Below, one piece after another: positions 33,654-43,534 of a stretch of DNA of 64,000 bases; the first letter of the stretch is position 1, and the number at the start of each line of letters is the position of its first letter. The DNA lies in contig CBRG010000122.1 in assembly GCA_000470535.1 (NCBI GenBank), positions 1 to 64,000 of the forward strand, given 5' to 3'. A program made the translations under genes and the position numbers. This DNA comes from Streptomyces sp. AW19M42 (GTDB taxonomy: Bacteria; Actinomycetota; Actinomycetes; Streptomycetales; Streptomycetaceae). The notes under the pieces are model-generated. The model was not told the origin of the DNA. It did no database searches and saw only the letters and a program-made list of their open reading frames with translations.

Positions 33654-34696
33654 ATGGTGGCGGTGTCGATCACGAAGCGGTAGCGCACGTCGCTGGCGAG
33701 CACTCGCTCGTACGCCTCGTTGATCTGGTCGGCGCGGATCAGCTCGATCTCGGCGCCGAGGGAGTGCCGTGCGCAGAAGTCGAGCATCTCCTGCGTCTCA
33801 CGGATGCCGCCGATGCCGGAGCCCGCAAGGGTCTTCCGGCCTCCGATGACGGAGAACAGGTTCAGCGAGACCGGCTCCTCAGGCGCCCCCACGTTGACCA
33901 TCGCGCCGTCCGTCTTGAGGAGCGCGAGGTACGTGTCCAGCGGCAGCGGCGCCGAGACCGTGGAGATGATCAGGTCGAAGGAGCCCTTGAGCTGCTCGAA
34001 CGTCTTCGGGTCGCTGGTCGCGAAGTAGTGGTCCGCGCCCAGCTTCAGCCCGTCGGCCTCCTTGCGCAGCGTCTGGCTGAGCACGGTCACCTCGGCGCCG
34101 AGCGCGTGCGCGATCTTGACGCCCATGTGCCCGAGACCGCCCAGGCCGACGATCGCGACCTTCTTGCCGGGACCGGCGTTCCAGTGGGCGAGCGGGGAGT
34201 ACGTGGTGATGCCGGCGCAGAGCAGCGGAGCGGCCTCGTCGAGGGCGATGCCCTCGGGTATGCGCAGGGTGTAGTTCTCGTCGACCACCACGTGGGTGGA
34301 GTACCCGCCGTAGGTGGGCTCGCCGTCCTTGCCGATGGCGTTGTAGGTGCCGACGTTGCCCTCGGCGCAGTACTGCTCAAGGCCGGCCTTGCAGTTCTCG
34401 CACTCGCGGCACGAATCGACCATGCAGCCGACGCCGACCCGGTCGCCGACGGCGAACCTCGTCACGCCCGGACCGACCTCGGCGACCACGCCTGCGATCT
34501 CGTGGCCGGGAACCATCGGGAAGATGCCCTCGCCCCAGCCGTTACGGGCCTGGTGGATGTCCGAGTGGCAGATCCCTGCGTACTTGATGTCGATCAGGAC
34601 GTCGTGCTCGCCGACCGGGCGGCGCGGCACGGTCGTGCGCTCCAGCGGGGCCTTGGGGGCAGGGGCGGCATATGCGGCGACGGTGGTGACAGTCAT
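33650..34696 (-). CDS. Zinc-dependent NAD(P)-alcohol dehydrogenase (YahK/CAD-like)
   Basis: A 348-residue medium-chain dehydrogenase that should interconvert an aldehyde and alcohol. Catalytic zinc ligands: Cys43 (GICHSD), His65 and Glu66 (PGHEIAG). Structural zinc: Cys96, Cys99, Cys102 and Cys110 in [15 protein letters not shown]. The cofactor motif is [17 protein letters not shown]. YahK-like enzymes prefer NADPH and broad aldehydes, which suggests aldehyde detoxification. It is divergent from an XRE-family regulator 149 bases away that probably controls it. Confidence 0.93.
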   Translation of the reverse strand: MTVTTVAAYAAPAPKAPLERTTVPRRPVGEHDVLIDIKYAGICHSDIHQARNGWGEGIFPMVPGHEIAGVVAEVGPGVTRFAVGDRVGVGCMVDSCRECENCKAGLEQYCAEGNVGTYNAIGKDGEPTYGGYSTHVVVDENYTLRIPEGIALDEAAPLLCAGITTYSPLAHWNAGPGKKVAIVGLGGLGHMGVKIAHALGAEVTVLSQTLRKEADGLKLGADHYFATSDPKTFEQLKGSFDLIISTVSAPLPLDTYLALLKTDGAMVNVGAPEEPVSLNLFSVIGGRKTLAGSGIGGIRETQEMLDFCARHSLGAEIELIRADQINEAYERVLASDVRYRFVIDTATM

Positions 34697-34845
34697 CCGG
34701 GAATGATCTCCTCAAAGGTGGGGTGGTTCTTCAACTGTGCCTCATACCCCGACAAACGCCCAGGTCCCCGCTGTGCCTACGTCTGCTGTGCGTACTACTG
34801 GCAGGGTCACGGTGGGCACCACGCCGTACCCGGATACTGGAAGAC

Positions 34846-35709
34846 ATGGATCAGCGCGCCGAACTCAGTGAATTCCTCCGTATCCGGCGGGCCCGGCTCA
34901 AACCCGAGGACGTGGGTCTGCCCAGTGTGGGACGGGCCCGGCGGGTACCGGGGCTGCGGCGCGAGGAGCTGGCCCAGCTCGCCGGGGTGTCCGTGGCCTA
35001 CTACACACGTCTGGAACAGGGGAACAGCGGGAACGTCTCCGGTGAGGTGCTGGACGCGATCGCCCGTGCGCTGCGGCTGTCGGACACCGAGCATGCTCAC
35101 CTCACGCACCTGGCGAACCCGAAGACGAAGAAGAAGCGTGCCGCCGCCGCCCGCCCGCAGCGGCTGCGGGCGGAGCTCCAGTACCTGATCGATGCCATGG
35201 ACAGTGTGCCCGCGTACGTGCTGGGGCGGCGGATGGAGATCCTGGCGTCGAACCGGATGGCGCGGGCGTTGCTCGGCGACGAGACGACGCTGCCGTCCGA
35301 GGAGCGGAACATGGCCCGGATCGTGTTCCTCGACCCGAACTCGCGAGATCTGTACGTGGACTGGGAGTGCAAGGCCGTCGAGTTGGTGAGCGCGCTGCGG
35401 CTGTGCGCGGGCTGCTGGCCCGACGATCCGCTGCTCTCGGCTCTGGTGGGAGAACTCTCGGTGAAGAGCGAGGAGTTCAGGACCCTGTGGGCCGCGCACA
35501 CGGTCCAGGAGAAGGGGTACGGCACAAAGCGGCTGCACCATCCACTGGTGGGCGACCTCACCCTGTCCTACGAGACGCTGAAGCTGCCGGCCGACCAGGA
35601 CATGTCGCTGGTCACCTTCCATGCCGCGCCCGGCTCGGCCTCCGAGGAGTCGATGCGGCTGCTCGGCAGCTGGGGCCTCGACACCGACACCCGGCCGGTG
35701 AACCGCTGA
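34846..35709 (+). CDS. XRE-family regulator with MmyB-like ligand-binding domain
   Basis: A 287-residue regulator: N-terminal helix-turn-helix with LRRARLKPEDVG-type start, VPGLRREELAQLAGVSVAYY and TRLEQGNSGNVSGEVLDAIA; then the MmyB-like PAS-type domain after residue about 105 (VPAYVLGRRMEILASNRMAR, RNMARIVFLDPNSRDLYVDW). In this family the partner gene next door, often a reductase, is usually the target; here that is the divergent alcohol dehydrogenase. The start ATG 34846 was chosen because conserved sequence begins there. It has only a weak ribosome site (GGAAGAC). Confidence 0.9.
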   Translation: MDQRAELSEFLRIRRARLKPEDVGLPSVGRARRVPGLRREELAQLAGVSVAYYTRLEQGNSGNVSGEVLDAIARALRLSDTEHAHLTHLANPKTKKKRAAAARPQRLRAELQYLIDAMDSVPAYVLGRRMEILASNRMARALLGDETTLPSEERNMARIVFLDPNSRDLYVDWECKAVELVSALRLCAGCWPDDPLLSALVGELSVKSEEFRTLWAAHTVQEKGYGTKRLHHPLVGDLTLSYETLKLPADQDMSLVTFHAAPGSASEESMRLLGSWGLDTDTRPVNR

Positions 35710-35826
35710 CCGGGCCCCGTGGCCCCCTTCCCCTGCACCGCCCGTTGCCGCACAGGGGGGTTCTCCGACCGGCCCCCGGTACGGAAACCGGCCCTCGGTA
35801 CGGATGGACGTGCCGGTCAGGCGCGC

Positions 35827-36696
35827 TCAGCCCTTCATGCCGGAGAAGGCGATGCCCTGGATGAACTGGCGCTGCATCGCGACGAACACGACGATCACCG
35901 GGAGAGTCGCCAGGAGGGAGCCGGCCATCAGTACCGGGTACTCGGTCAGGTGGGCGCCCTGGAGCGAGGCCAGACCGGCCGACAACGGCATCTTGGCCGG
36001 GTCGGTGTTCACGATCAGCGGCCACATCAGGTCGTTCCAGGACCACAGGAACGTGAGAATGCCCAGCGCCAGCAGCCCGGGGCGGGCCAGCGGCAGGGCG
36101 ATGCGCCAGAAGACGGTGAACGGATTGGCACCGTCCAGGCGTGCCGCCTCCTCCAGCTCCTCCGGCAGCCCCATGAAGAACTGGCGCAGCAGGAAGGTGC
36201 CGAAGGCGGAGAACATGCCGGGCACCACGAGGGCCTGCATGGAGTCCAGCCAGCCGAGGTTCTGCATGATCTGGTACTGCGGAAGCAGGAAGAGCTGTCC
36301 GGGCACCATCAGTACGGCGAGGAAGGCCAGGAAGATCGCCCCGCGCCCGGGGAAGCGGATCCGGGCGAAGGCGTAGGCCGCCATCGAGCAGAGCAGCAGC
36401 TGGGCCGCGGTGCGCAGCAGCGCCATCACGACGGTGTTGATGAACTGCCGGCCGAAGGGGATTCCGTCGAAGACCTTGCTGTAGTTCGACCAGTCCCAGT
36501 GCGCGGGCAGGATCGTCGGCGGCACCTGCACGGACTCACCGAAGCTTTTGAAGGAGGTGAGCAGCTCCCACACCAGGGGGAACACGGTGATGATCGCGCC
36601 GAGGGTGAGCAGGACGTGGGCGGGCCACATCCTGCCTTCGCGGCTCGCCCGCCGCGTCGGCTTACGCGCAGCGTCACGCACAGTCGCCTCACGCAT
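35827..36696 (-). CDS. Carbohydrate ABC transporter permease (MalG type)
   Basis: A 289-residue importer permease with six membrane segments. The EAA loop is LPEELEEAARLDGANPFTVF, and the ending FIQGIAFSGMKG is the classic MalG-family C-terminus. It overlaps the upstream MalF-type gene by eight bases. The three-gene unit has no ATPase, which fits Streptomyces, where one shared MsiK-type ATPase drives many sugar importers. Confidence 0.93.
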   Translation of the reverse strand: MREATVRDAARKPTRRASREGRMWPAHVLLTLGAIITVFPLVWELLTSFKSFGESVQVPPTILPAHWDWSNYSKVFDGIPFGRQFINTVVMALLRTAAQLLLCSMAAYAFARIRFPGRGAIFLAFLAVLMVPGQLFLLPQYQIMQNLGWLDSMQALVVPGMFSAFGTFLLRQFFMGLPEELEEAARLDGANPFTVFWRIALPLARPGLLALGILTFLWSWNDLMWPLIVNTDPAKMPLSAGLASLQGAHLTEYPVLMAGSLLATLPVIVVFVAMQRQFIQGIAFSGMKG

Positions 36697-37678
36697 AGTG
36701 GACCCACCTCTTCTGCAACCGGAACTGGACGGTGGTCAGCGCCATGATCAGGACGAACAGCACGCAGACGATGGCCGCGCCGTAGCCGCGCTGGTTGTCG
36801 AAGAACGCCTTCTGGAAGAAGAGCATCACGACTGTCTGGCCCTCGCCGTAGGCGGGGTTCTGGAGCGAGTTCGTCGTGTTGGCGCCGATGATCAGGTACA
36901 CGAGGTCGAAGACCTGCAGGGACTGGATGATCGATAGCACGGTGGTGAAGAACAGGGTGGGGCTCAGCAGTGGCAGGGTGACCGAGAAGAACTGCCGCAC
37001 CCGTCCCGCGCCGTCGAGTGCCGCCGCCTCGTAGTAGTCGCCGGGGATGCTCTGGAGGCCGGCGAGCAGCAGGATCATGTTGTAGCCGACGGTCATCCAC
37101 ACGCCGACGACCGCTACCGCGAAGCGGATGGTGTGCGGGTCGGACACCCAGTAGGTGCCGTCGATACCGATCGAGGAGAGTGCGTGGTTGAGGATGCCGA
37201 CGTCGCCGTTGTAGAGCCAGCGCCAGACCACCGCGACGGCGGCGGGCATCGTGACCACCGGCAGGAAGTAGAGCGTGCGGTACACGCCGGTGCCGCGCAG
37301 GCCCTTGATGTTGAGCAGCACGGCGAGCGCCATCGACAGCGGGATGCCGAGCAGTACCAGCCCGGTGTAGATGCCCGTGTTGCCCAGCGAGTGCCAGAAC
37401 TCCGGGTCGCCCACCAGCGTGCGGTAGTTGGACAGTCCGATCCAGGTGGTCCCGCCGAAGGCGCCCCACTCGGTGAAGCTGTAGTAGAGCGTCTGCACCA
37501 CCGGCCACAGGTAGAAGACCGCGAGGCCGAGGCCGGCCGGGGCGATCAGGGCGTAGCCCCACCACTTGTCCCGGTTCCTGAAGCGGCGCTCGCGCCGGCG
37601 CAGCTCCCGCTGGTCCAGGACGTCCGGCCCGGAGCGCTGCGCCGGTACGGCGGATCGCGTACGCACATCGAGGCTCAT
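36689..37678 (-). CDS. Carbohydrate ABC transporter permease (MalF type)
   Basis: A 329-residue permease with six membrane segments (ALIAPAGLGLAVFYLWPVV at the first). The EAA loop is IPGDYYEAAALDGAGRVRQF. The start ATG 37678 shares a base with the stop of the binding-protein gene (TGATG), so expression is coupled. It forms the transmembrane heterodimer with the MalG-type protein. Confidence 0.93.
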   Translation of the reverse strand: MSLDVRTRSAVPAQRSGPDVLDQRELRRRERRFRNRDKWWGYALIAPAGLGLAVFYLWPVVQTLYYSFTEWGAFGGTTWIGLSNYRTLVGDPEFWHSLGNTGIYTGLVLLGIPLSMALAVLLNIKGLRGTGVYRTLYFLPVVTMPAAVAVVWRWLYNGDVGILNHALSSIGIDGTYWVSDPHTIRFAVAVVGVWMTVGYNMILLLAGLQSIPGDYYEAAALDGAGRVRQFFSVTLPLLSPTLFFTTVLSIIQSLQVFDLVYLIIGANTTNSLQNPAYGEGQTVVMLFFQKAFFDNQRGYGAAIVCVLFVLIMALTTVQFRLQKRWVHYA

Positions 37679-38976
37679 CAGGACCGGCCCTTCCTCTCCT
37701 GGGCGAGCAGCTGGTTCATCGCATCGGTCAGGGAGCCGGTGGCGCCCTTGAGGGTCGCGTCGCCGCTCCACGCCTTGGCGAGCCACATCTGTTCCTTGTG
37801 CTGCCAGGCGGCACTGTTGGCGGAGCCGGGGAAGGGCACCGCGTAGTCGAGCGCGTCCAGGTGCACTTGGAGATCGAAGCGCGGCATTCCGGCGGCCCAC
37901 GGCTTCGCGGTGCCGTTGCGGGCCGGGATGGCGGTGCCGTACTTGCCCTGGAGCAGTGAGGCCCGCTCCCCGCCGAGGAATCGCACGAACTCCCTGGCCA
38001 GCTCGGGCTGCGGGGTCCGGGCGTAGACGACGTTCGCCAGGCCGTGCAGGACGGTGGCACGGCGGCGGCCCCTGGGCATCGGGGCGACGTCCACCTTGGC
38101 CCGCAGTTCGGGGTCGGCGTAGAACGTCGCCGCGTTGTAGGACGCCTCGTAGGTCATGGCCAGCGTTCCTGACTGGAACATCTGGGTGGGGTCCGTGTCG
38201 GTCATCTGCTGGAGCGACGGTGAGGCGCGGTAGCGGTGGATCAGATCGATCCACAGCTGCAGCCCCTCCCGCGTGCGGTCGTCGGAGTAGCCGGAGTGCT
38301 CCTTGTCCTGGGAGATGACCCAGCCGCCGGCCTGGGGTATCGAGTTGTAGTAGTTCTCCTGTGCGCGGACCGGGGCCCCGACGCCGTAGATCCCGCGCTT
38401 GCGGTCGGTGAGCCGCTGGGCGGTGGCGATCAGGTCCTGCCAGGTCCAGGAGGCGTCCGGGTAGTCGGTCTTGGCCCGGTCGAAGATCTCCTTGTTGAAC
38501 CACAACGCGACCGTGTCGAAGTCCTTGGGGGCGCCGTACTGGGTGCCCTTCCAGCGGTAGAGGGAGACCAGGTCGGCCGGGAAGTCGGCGGGCCGCAGCA
38601 CGGCTTCGGACCCTTGAGTCTCCAGCGGGAGGAGCTGCCCGGCATCGGCGTAGAGGCCGAAGTTGGGCCCGTTCATCCAGAAGACGTCCGGCGCGGCGCC
38701 GCCGGTGCATGCCGTGCGCAGTTTGGTCCAGTACGTCCCGTTGGGGGTGAGCTGCACATCGACGGTGACGCCCGGCCGCGTGCGCTCGAACTCCCGCGCC
38801 ACCCGGTTCATGGCCGGCACCTGGTAGACGTCCCAGACGCCGTAGGTGAGATGGCCACGCCGGGAGCCGCCGCCCGAGGAGGGCGAGGGTGACGAGGAGG
38901 AACTGCAACCGGACGCGAGCGGGGCCGCCGCGAGCGTCGTGGCGGCAGCCGCCGTGAGGAGGGAACGTCTGCGCAC
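37678..38976 (-). CDS. Extracellular sugar-binding lipoprotein of an ABC importer
   Basis: A 432-residue family 1 solute-binding protein. The start was set at GTG 38976 because AGGAAGG lies six bases upstream; the open frame runs to 39012. The signal RRRSLLTAAAATTLAA looks Tat-like, with a lipobox ending at Cys24 and a serine-rich linker after it. The body carries PDVFWMNGPNFGLYADAGQL and APKDFDTVALWFNKEIFDRA. The sugar is unknown; no glycosidase lies nearby to hint at it. Confidence 0.92.
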   Translation of the reverse strand: MRRRSLLTAAAATTLAAAPLASGCSSSSSPSPSSGGGSRRGHLTYGVWDVYQVPAMNRVAREFERTRPGVTVDVQLTPNGTYWTKLRTACTGGAAPDVFWMNGPNFGLYADAGQLLPLETQGSEAVLRPADFPADLVSLYRWKGTQYGAPKDFDTVALWFNKEIFDRAKTDYPDASWTWQDLIATAQRLTDRKRGIYGVGAPVRAQENYYNSIPQAGGWVISQDKEHSGYSDDRTREGLQLWIDLIHRYRASPSLQQMTDTDPTQMFQSGTLAMTYEASYNAATFYADPELRAKVDVAPMPRGRRRATVLHGLANVVYARTPQPELAREFVRFLGGERASLLQGKYGTAIPARNGTAKPWAAGMPRFDLQVHLDALDYAVPFPGSANSAAWQHKEQMWLAKAWSGDATLKGATGSLTDAMNQLLAQERKGRS

Positions 38977-39085
38977 GCGGAGCCTTCCTGGGGGTGGGGG
39001 CCGCAGCCTCACCGCGCGGGAGAAGCCATGGGGACCGACACGGTCCGTTCCGTGGGGGACGCTGCCCTAAAACCGGAACGACCAG

Positions 39086-39125
39086 ACGCTATTTGCTCAA
39101 AGTTGTTGGGTCAAGGGTGCTTTGA
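39086..39125 (-). promoter_or_regulatory. Promoter and inverted repeat of the sugar importer operon
   Basis: On the minus strand TTGACC (39114-39109), 17-bp spacer, TAGCGT (39091-39086). TCAAAG (39097-39102) and CTTTGA (39120-39125) form an inverted repeat bracketing the -35, a position suited to a repressor such as LacI. No sugar regulator gene is adjacent. Confidence 0.5.
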
Positions 39126-39151
39126 ATCATTTTTGCGCACTCATCGATCCG

Positions 39152-39640
39152 CTATGAGCACCTTTCGCGGCATCGGAGCCGCGTCGAAGGCATCTGCGGA
39201 GGGTGGCGGGCACACCGCTCGCCCGCGCGGATTCGTACGATCCCGACGCCGGCCGCGGGCCCGACGGCCCCGACCCAGGTGGAGCTGAGCGGGTGGGAGG
39301 CCGTGGCCGAGCGCAGCGGCCAGGCGCGCGGCGACAGGATGCCGAGGACGTAGGCGCGGGCGACGAGGGCGCGCCTGGTCGCGGTGCCGAGGATGTCGCG
39401 CAGCCGGCTGAGGTGGTAGTCGACCGCCTGCCGGGACAGCCTCAGCGAGGTTGCGATCTCGCCGTCGCTGCTGCCCTCCGCGAGGAGGAGAGGATGTGGA
39501 CCCGCGCGGCGGTGAGGGGCGGATGGGGCAGGCGGCGCGGAGTCCGTCGAGGAAGATGCGGACGTCGCGGGTGGTGAGCCGGGCGAGCTTCTTGACGCCG
39601 CCGCCGGGGTTGAGGTGGAGGCGGCGTAGCGGGTGTGAGT
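39152..39640 (-). pseudogene. Frameshifted LuxR-type response regulator remnant
   Basis: Three minus-strand frames hold parts of one small LuxR-family protein: KLARLTTRDVRIFLDGLRAA (about 39580-39530), then PLTAARVHIL in a second frame, then EGSSDGEIATSLRLSRQAVD and YHLSRLRDILGTATRRALVA in a third, the recognition helix region. It continues RAYVLGILSPRAWPLRSATA to a TAG at 39154. At least two frame changes in about 60 bases make a functional protein unlikely. It sits upstream of, and head-to-tail with, the sugar importer. Confidence 0.7.
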
Positions 39641-39864
39641 GTTCTCCCGCAGGTGGTGAACGGCGACGCCGTCCGGCCCGTACGAGAGAAAAGGAGAGGG
39701 CGCCGCCCACCAGTCGTCCCTCGTTCCGATGTGCCGGCGGCCCTACAGTCTGCGGCTCAGGGCAAGGTGTCAACATTTCCGTCCTGTCCCGCGCAAGGGC
39801 AGAGCAGGGCAGACCGCCTCCTGGCTGCCTGCCCTGGTTCTTACCCGATTTGGTCGCACGTGTC

Positions 39865-40530
39865 TCACGGAGCCAGGGCTTGGGGCTGGTCAGCATGTGC
39901 CCTGCGGCCGCCGGGGAGGGCGGCCACCCCGGACCGGTGGTCGTTGCCCACCGCGGTGTTGCGGACCGCACCCAGGCGTTCCACTTCGACCTCGACCGTG
40001 TCCCCCGGCTGCGGCAGCCGGGGAGGTGTGCGGCTGTAGCCGACGCCCGCCGGTGTGCCGGTCGCGAGGAGGTCGCCGGGGCGCAGGGTCAGTGTGTGCG
40101 ATATCAGCGACAGCGTGTCCCCGACCGCGTAGATCATCTGGTCCGTGGTGGCGTCCTGCATGGTCTCGCCGTTGACCCGGGTCCGCAGCCGCAGCCCCTG
40201 CTTCAGGTCCCCGACCTCGGTGGCGGGCACGAGCGGGCCGAGTGGGCCCGACCGGTCCCCGTTCCTGCCGAGGATCCACTGTGAGGTCAGCTTCTGCGCC
40301 CGGCGCGACGTCAGGTCGTTGAACGCGGAGCAGCCGACGACGGCGGCCAGGGCCTCCTCGGGGGAGGCGCCGACGAGGGGTGCTCCGACCCAGACGTCGA
40401 CCTCGCCCTCCCAGTCCGGACCCTCCTCGTTGGACGGCACGGGGACCTCCACGACGCCGCCCATGCCGGTGGCGTACGGACCGATGTTCGGCGGTCCGAC
40501 GGGCGCCGTGATGTGGATGCGGCTGACACA
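39865..40530 (-). pseudogene. 5'-truncated fumarylacetoacetate hydrolase family gene
   Basis: The frame matches the catalytic C-terminal domain of FAH-family hydrolases, which cleave C-C bonds in catabolic diketo acids: GPDWEGEVDVWVGAPLVG, VVGCSAFNDLTSRRAQKL, GDTLSLISHTLTLRPGDLLA and TGTPAGVGYSRTPP. Metal-site acidic residues are seen at WEGEVD. The frame opens at 40530 just after TGA, with no start before ATG 40464, and roughly 100 N-terminal residues including the first metal motif are missing. A 28-residue non-family tail follows. A shortened live enzyme is possible but unlikely. Confidence 0.7.
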
Positions 40531-40575
40531 TCACCTGGACGACGTGCACCACGAGGACGTGGTGCGGGCGGCCAC

Positions 40576-40640
40576 GAGCACCGACGGAGTCCGCCGGGTG
40601 AGCACCGACGGAGTCCGCCGGGTGAGCACCGGCGTCCGGG
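40576..40640. repeat. 24-bp tandem repeat, about 2.3 copies
   Basis: GAGCACCGACGGAGTCCGCC plus GGGT is repeated exactly at 40576-40599 and 40600-40623, then starts again at 40624. It lies where the missing 5' part of the FAH-family gene should be, so it may have arisen during the same rearrangement. Confidence 0.8.
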
Positions 40641-40751
40641 CGCTGCCCGCCAGGAACGCGTTGAAGATCGGTCTGTGCCGCTCAACACGGCGGGAGAAGT
40701 CGACCGCCTCGCTGCATCCACGGGTGAGGGAGTTGACAGCAGGAGGCCGAA

Positions 40752-40783
40752 GCGCGGCACGTGGTGCGCACCACGTGCCGCGC
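40752..40783 (-). terminator. 14-bp perfect hairpin after the M28 aminopeptidase
   Basis: GCGCGGCACGTGGT (40752-40765), loop GCGC, ACCACGTGCCGCGC (40770-40783). It is eight bases past the stop codon of the minus-strand peptidase gene. There is no T-tract. Very likely a transcription terminator. Confidence 0.85.
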
Positions 40784-40790
40784 GCTCACG

Positions 40791-42152
<1,362 letters not shown>

Positions 42153-42217
42153 TCAGGGCGTGGACGTACCGGTGCGCCCCTCCCCACGGCGGGCGGGAAG
42201 GGGCGGGGTCTGTGCCG

Positions 42218-42247
42218 ATCGTGACGCCTTGACGGCACACCGTCAAG
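42218..42247 (-). promoter_or_regulatory. Promoter with palindrome upstream of the aminopeptidase
   Basis: CTTGACGG-CACA-CCGTCAAG (42228-42247) is a perfect inverted repeat. On the minus strand it supplies a -35 TTGACG (42246-42241), 17 bp before CACGAT (42223-42218). A regulator bound to the palindrome would cover the -35. Confidence 0.5.
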
Positions 42248-42599
42248 ACGGTATTCGGTCGGCCGCGTCCGCTCAGCGGACGCCTGCGGGCGCGAGAGAA
42301 GTCAGCCCCAAGGGCGCCTGCCCGGTGCCGAATCGGTATGCCGAACGTAGCGGCTCGGTGCGATCATGCTGTCCGCCGACAGGGGGAGAGGGTATGGCCG
42401 ACCTGACAGTGACGGTGTGTCTGTCGCCCGGAGCCGCGGACGACATTGACGGGGCTCTCCCTGCGGCCCTCGCGCCGTTTGAACAGCACGGCGACGACCC
42501 CCTGAACACGCGGCATGTGGGATTCACGCCGCATCCGCGGTGGCGGCAACGGTCGGGGTTCGGAGCAATGCTCACCGGTGCCCATCTGGTCCCCTTGGC
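42248..42599. other. Non-coding stretch left of the kinase remnant
   Basis: Several open frames exist on both strands but none has a ribosome site or family-like sequence. Nothing else is seen apart from the tail of the minus-strand kinase frame. Confidence 0.4.
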
Positions 42600-42845
42600 A
42601 GGGGCCGGCGCCCGGTTCGAGAACGGCGTCCAGCACCAAGCGCTGGTCGGTCCACGGGGCGAACTCCTCCCGCAGCCGTTCCACCGCCTCCCACGTCGGT
42701 TCCAGGAAGTCATCGATCCCGCGGGAGCGGTCTTCCAGCCGCTGGCGGTGCACTACCGGATCCGAACACACCACCTCGATGAACGCCACCGGCACGCCAT
42801 GACGTTCCGCCGGCGACCGCCACTGCTCCGGGGACGGTGCGGTGC
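42600..42845 (-). pseudogene. C-terminal fragment of an AAA_33-type P-loop kinase
   Basis: The minus-strand frame reads PEQWRSPAERHGVPVAFIEV, VCSDPVVHRQRLEDRSRGID and DFLEPTWEAVERLREEFAPW, matching the C-terminal half of small Streptomyces AAA-family ATPases/kinases (the VECSD..EHRRR..R lid segment). The P-loop GLPGTGKT half is absent; upstream sequence loses similarity at about 42845. After DAVLEPGA the frame runs into unrelated sequence. A gene fragment. Confidence 0.65.
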
Positions 42846-43124
42846 CTGATCCCTGTTCACGGGCGGGAGGAGGTGCCGCGGGTACCGGCCGAGCGGCACC
42901 AAGAGGGCGGGCGGTTCGACCTGGAACGGCAGGCCAGCGTCTTCCTGAATATCACGGAGCACCTGGTCAAAGGGGTGATCGGGCAGAGCGGCCCGAAGCA
43001 TCTGGCGGCCGTGGCCGTGGCCGTGGCCGTGGCGGTGGTGGTCGGGGCGGTGAGGGGGGCGCTGTACTGGAGACAACGGAAGCACCACGAGTCCCCTCGC
43101 AGCGGCAGCCTACGTGGCCGGTGA
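42837..43124 (+). CDS. Hypothetical short protein with hydrophobic C-terminus
   Basis: A 95-codon frame from GTG 42837: ERHQEGGRFDLERQASVFLN, ITEHLVKGVIGQSGPKHLAA, a Val/Ala membrane-like run (AVAVAVAVVVGAVRGALYW) and a basic end RQRKHHE. The first part looks like real coding sequence, the hydrophobic part comes from a GTGGCC hexamer repeat at 43011-43034. No ribosome site is seen, and it overlaps the kinase fragment antisense. Not recognised; it may be the 3' end of a lost gene. Confidence 0.25.
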   Translation: MRCLIPVHGREEVPRVPAERHQEGGRFDLERQASVFLNITEHLVKGVIGQSGPKHLAAVAVAVAVAVVVGAVRGALYWRQRKHHESPRSGSLRGR

Positions 43125-43534
43125 CGCTGGAGCACGCCTCGACGCGGATGGCCGCACACTCCGAGCGGAGCGCCCGCGGTGAGGACCGGTGGCGGCAGGC
43201 GGAGCTGGGGACGCCCGGCGACACTCTGCGGCGTCGGGTCGCACGGACATGGGTCGGGTCCCAGGAGCCTCTGACCCGTACGGCGATCGTGGGGCGCCTC
43301 GGCGAGGCTGTTCCCGGCGCCGGCACACCGGGCGGATGGCGACCGTCGGGGACGTGCTGTCCGCCCCGCGATGTTCGTGGACGTCACGGGCCGCGGGGCC
43401 ACTGGCAGGTCGGCGGGTGGTTCCGGCGGCGTGTGCCGCCCGCGACCCGCGCTGTCGTGCGCTTTGATCTGTGGGTAGAGCACGTGGTGCCGAGCGATCC
43501 GGCCGGGCATCAGTCCGTCAAGGGAGCGCTCGGC
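43125..43534. other. Unassigned stretch before the photolyase
   Basis: The frame of the photolyase stays open through this stretch but the sequence there is low-complexity and unlike the family. No start with a ribosome site and no hairpin was found, so it probably holds the photolyase promoter. Confidence 0.35.

Noticed and set aside
43011-43034. GTGGCC hexamer run as a possible CRISPR or regulatory repeat
   Set aside because: Simple microsatellite-like run of about four units inside one frame, no spacers.
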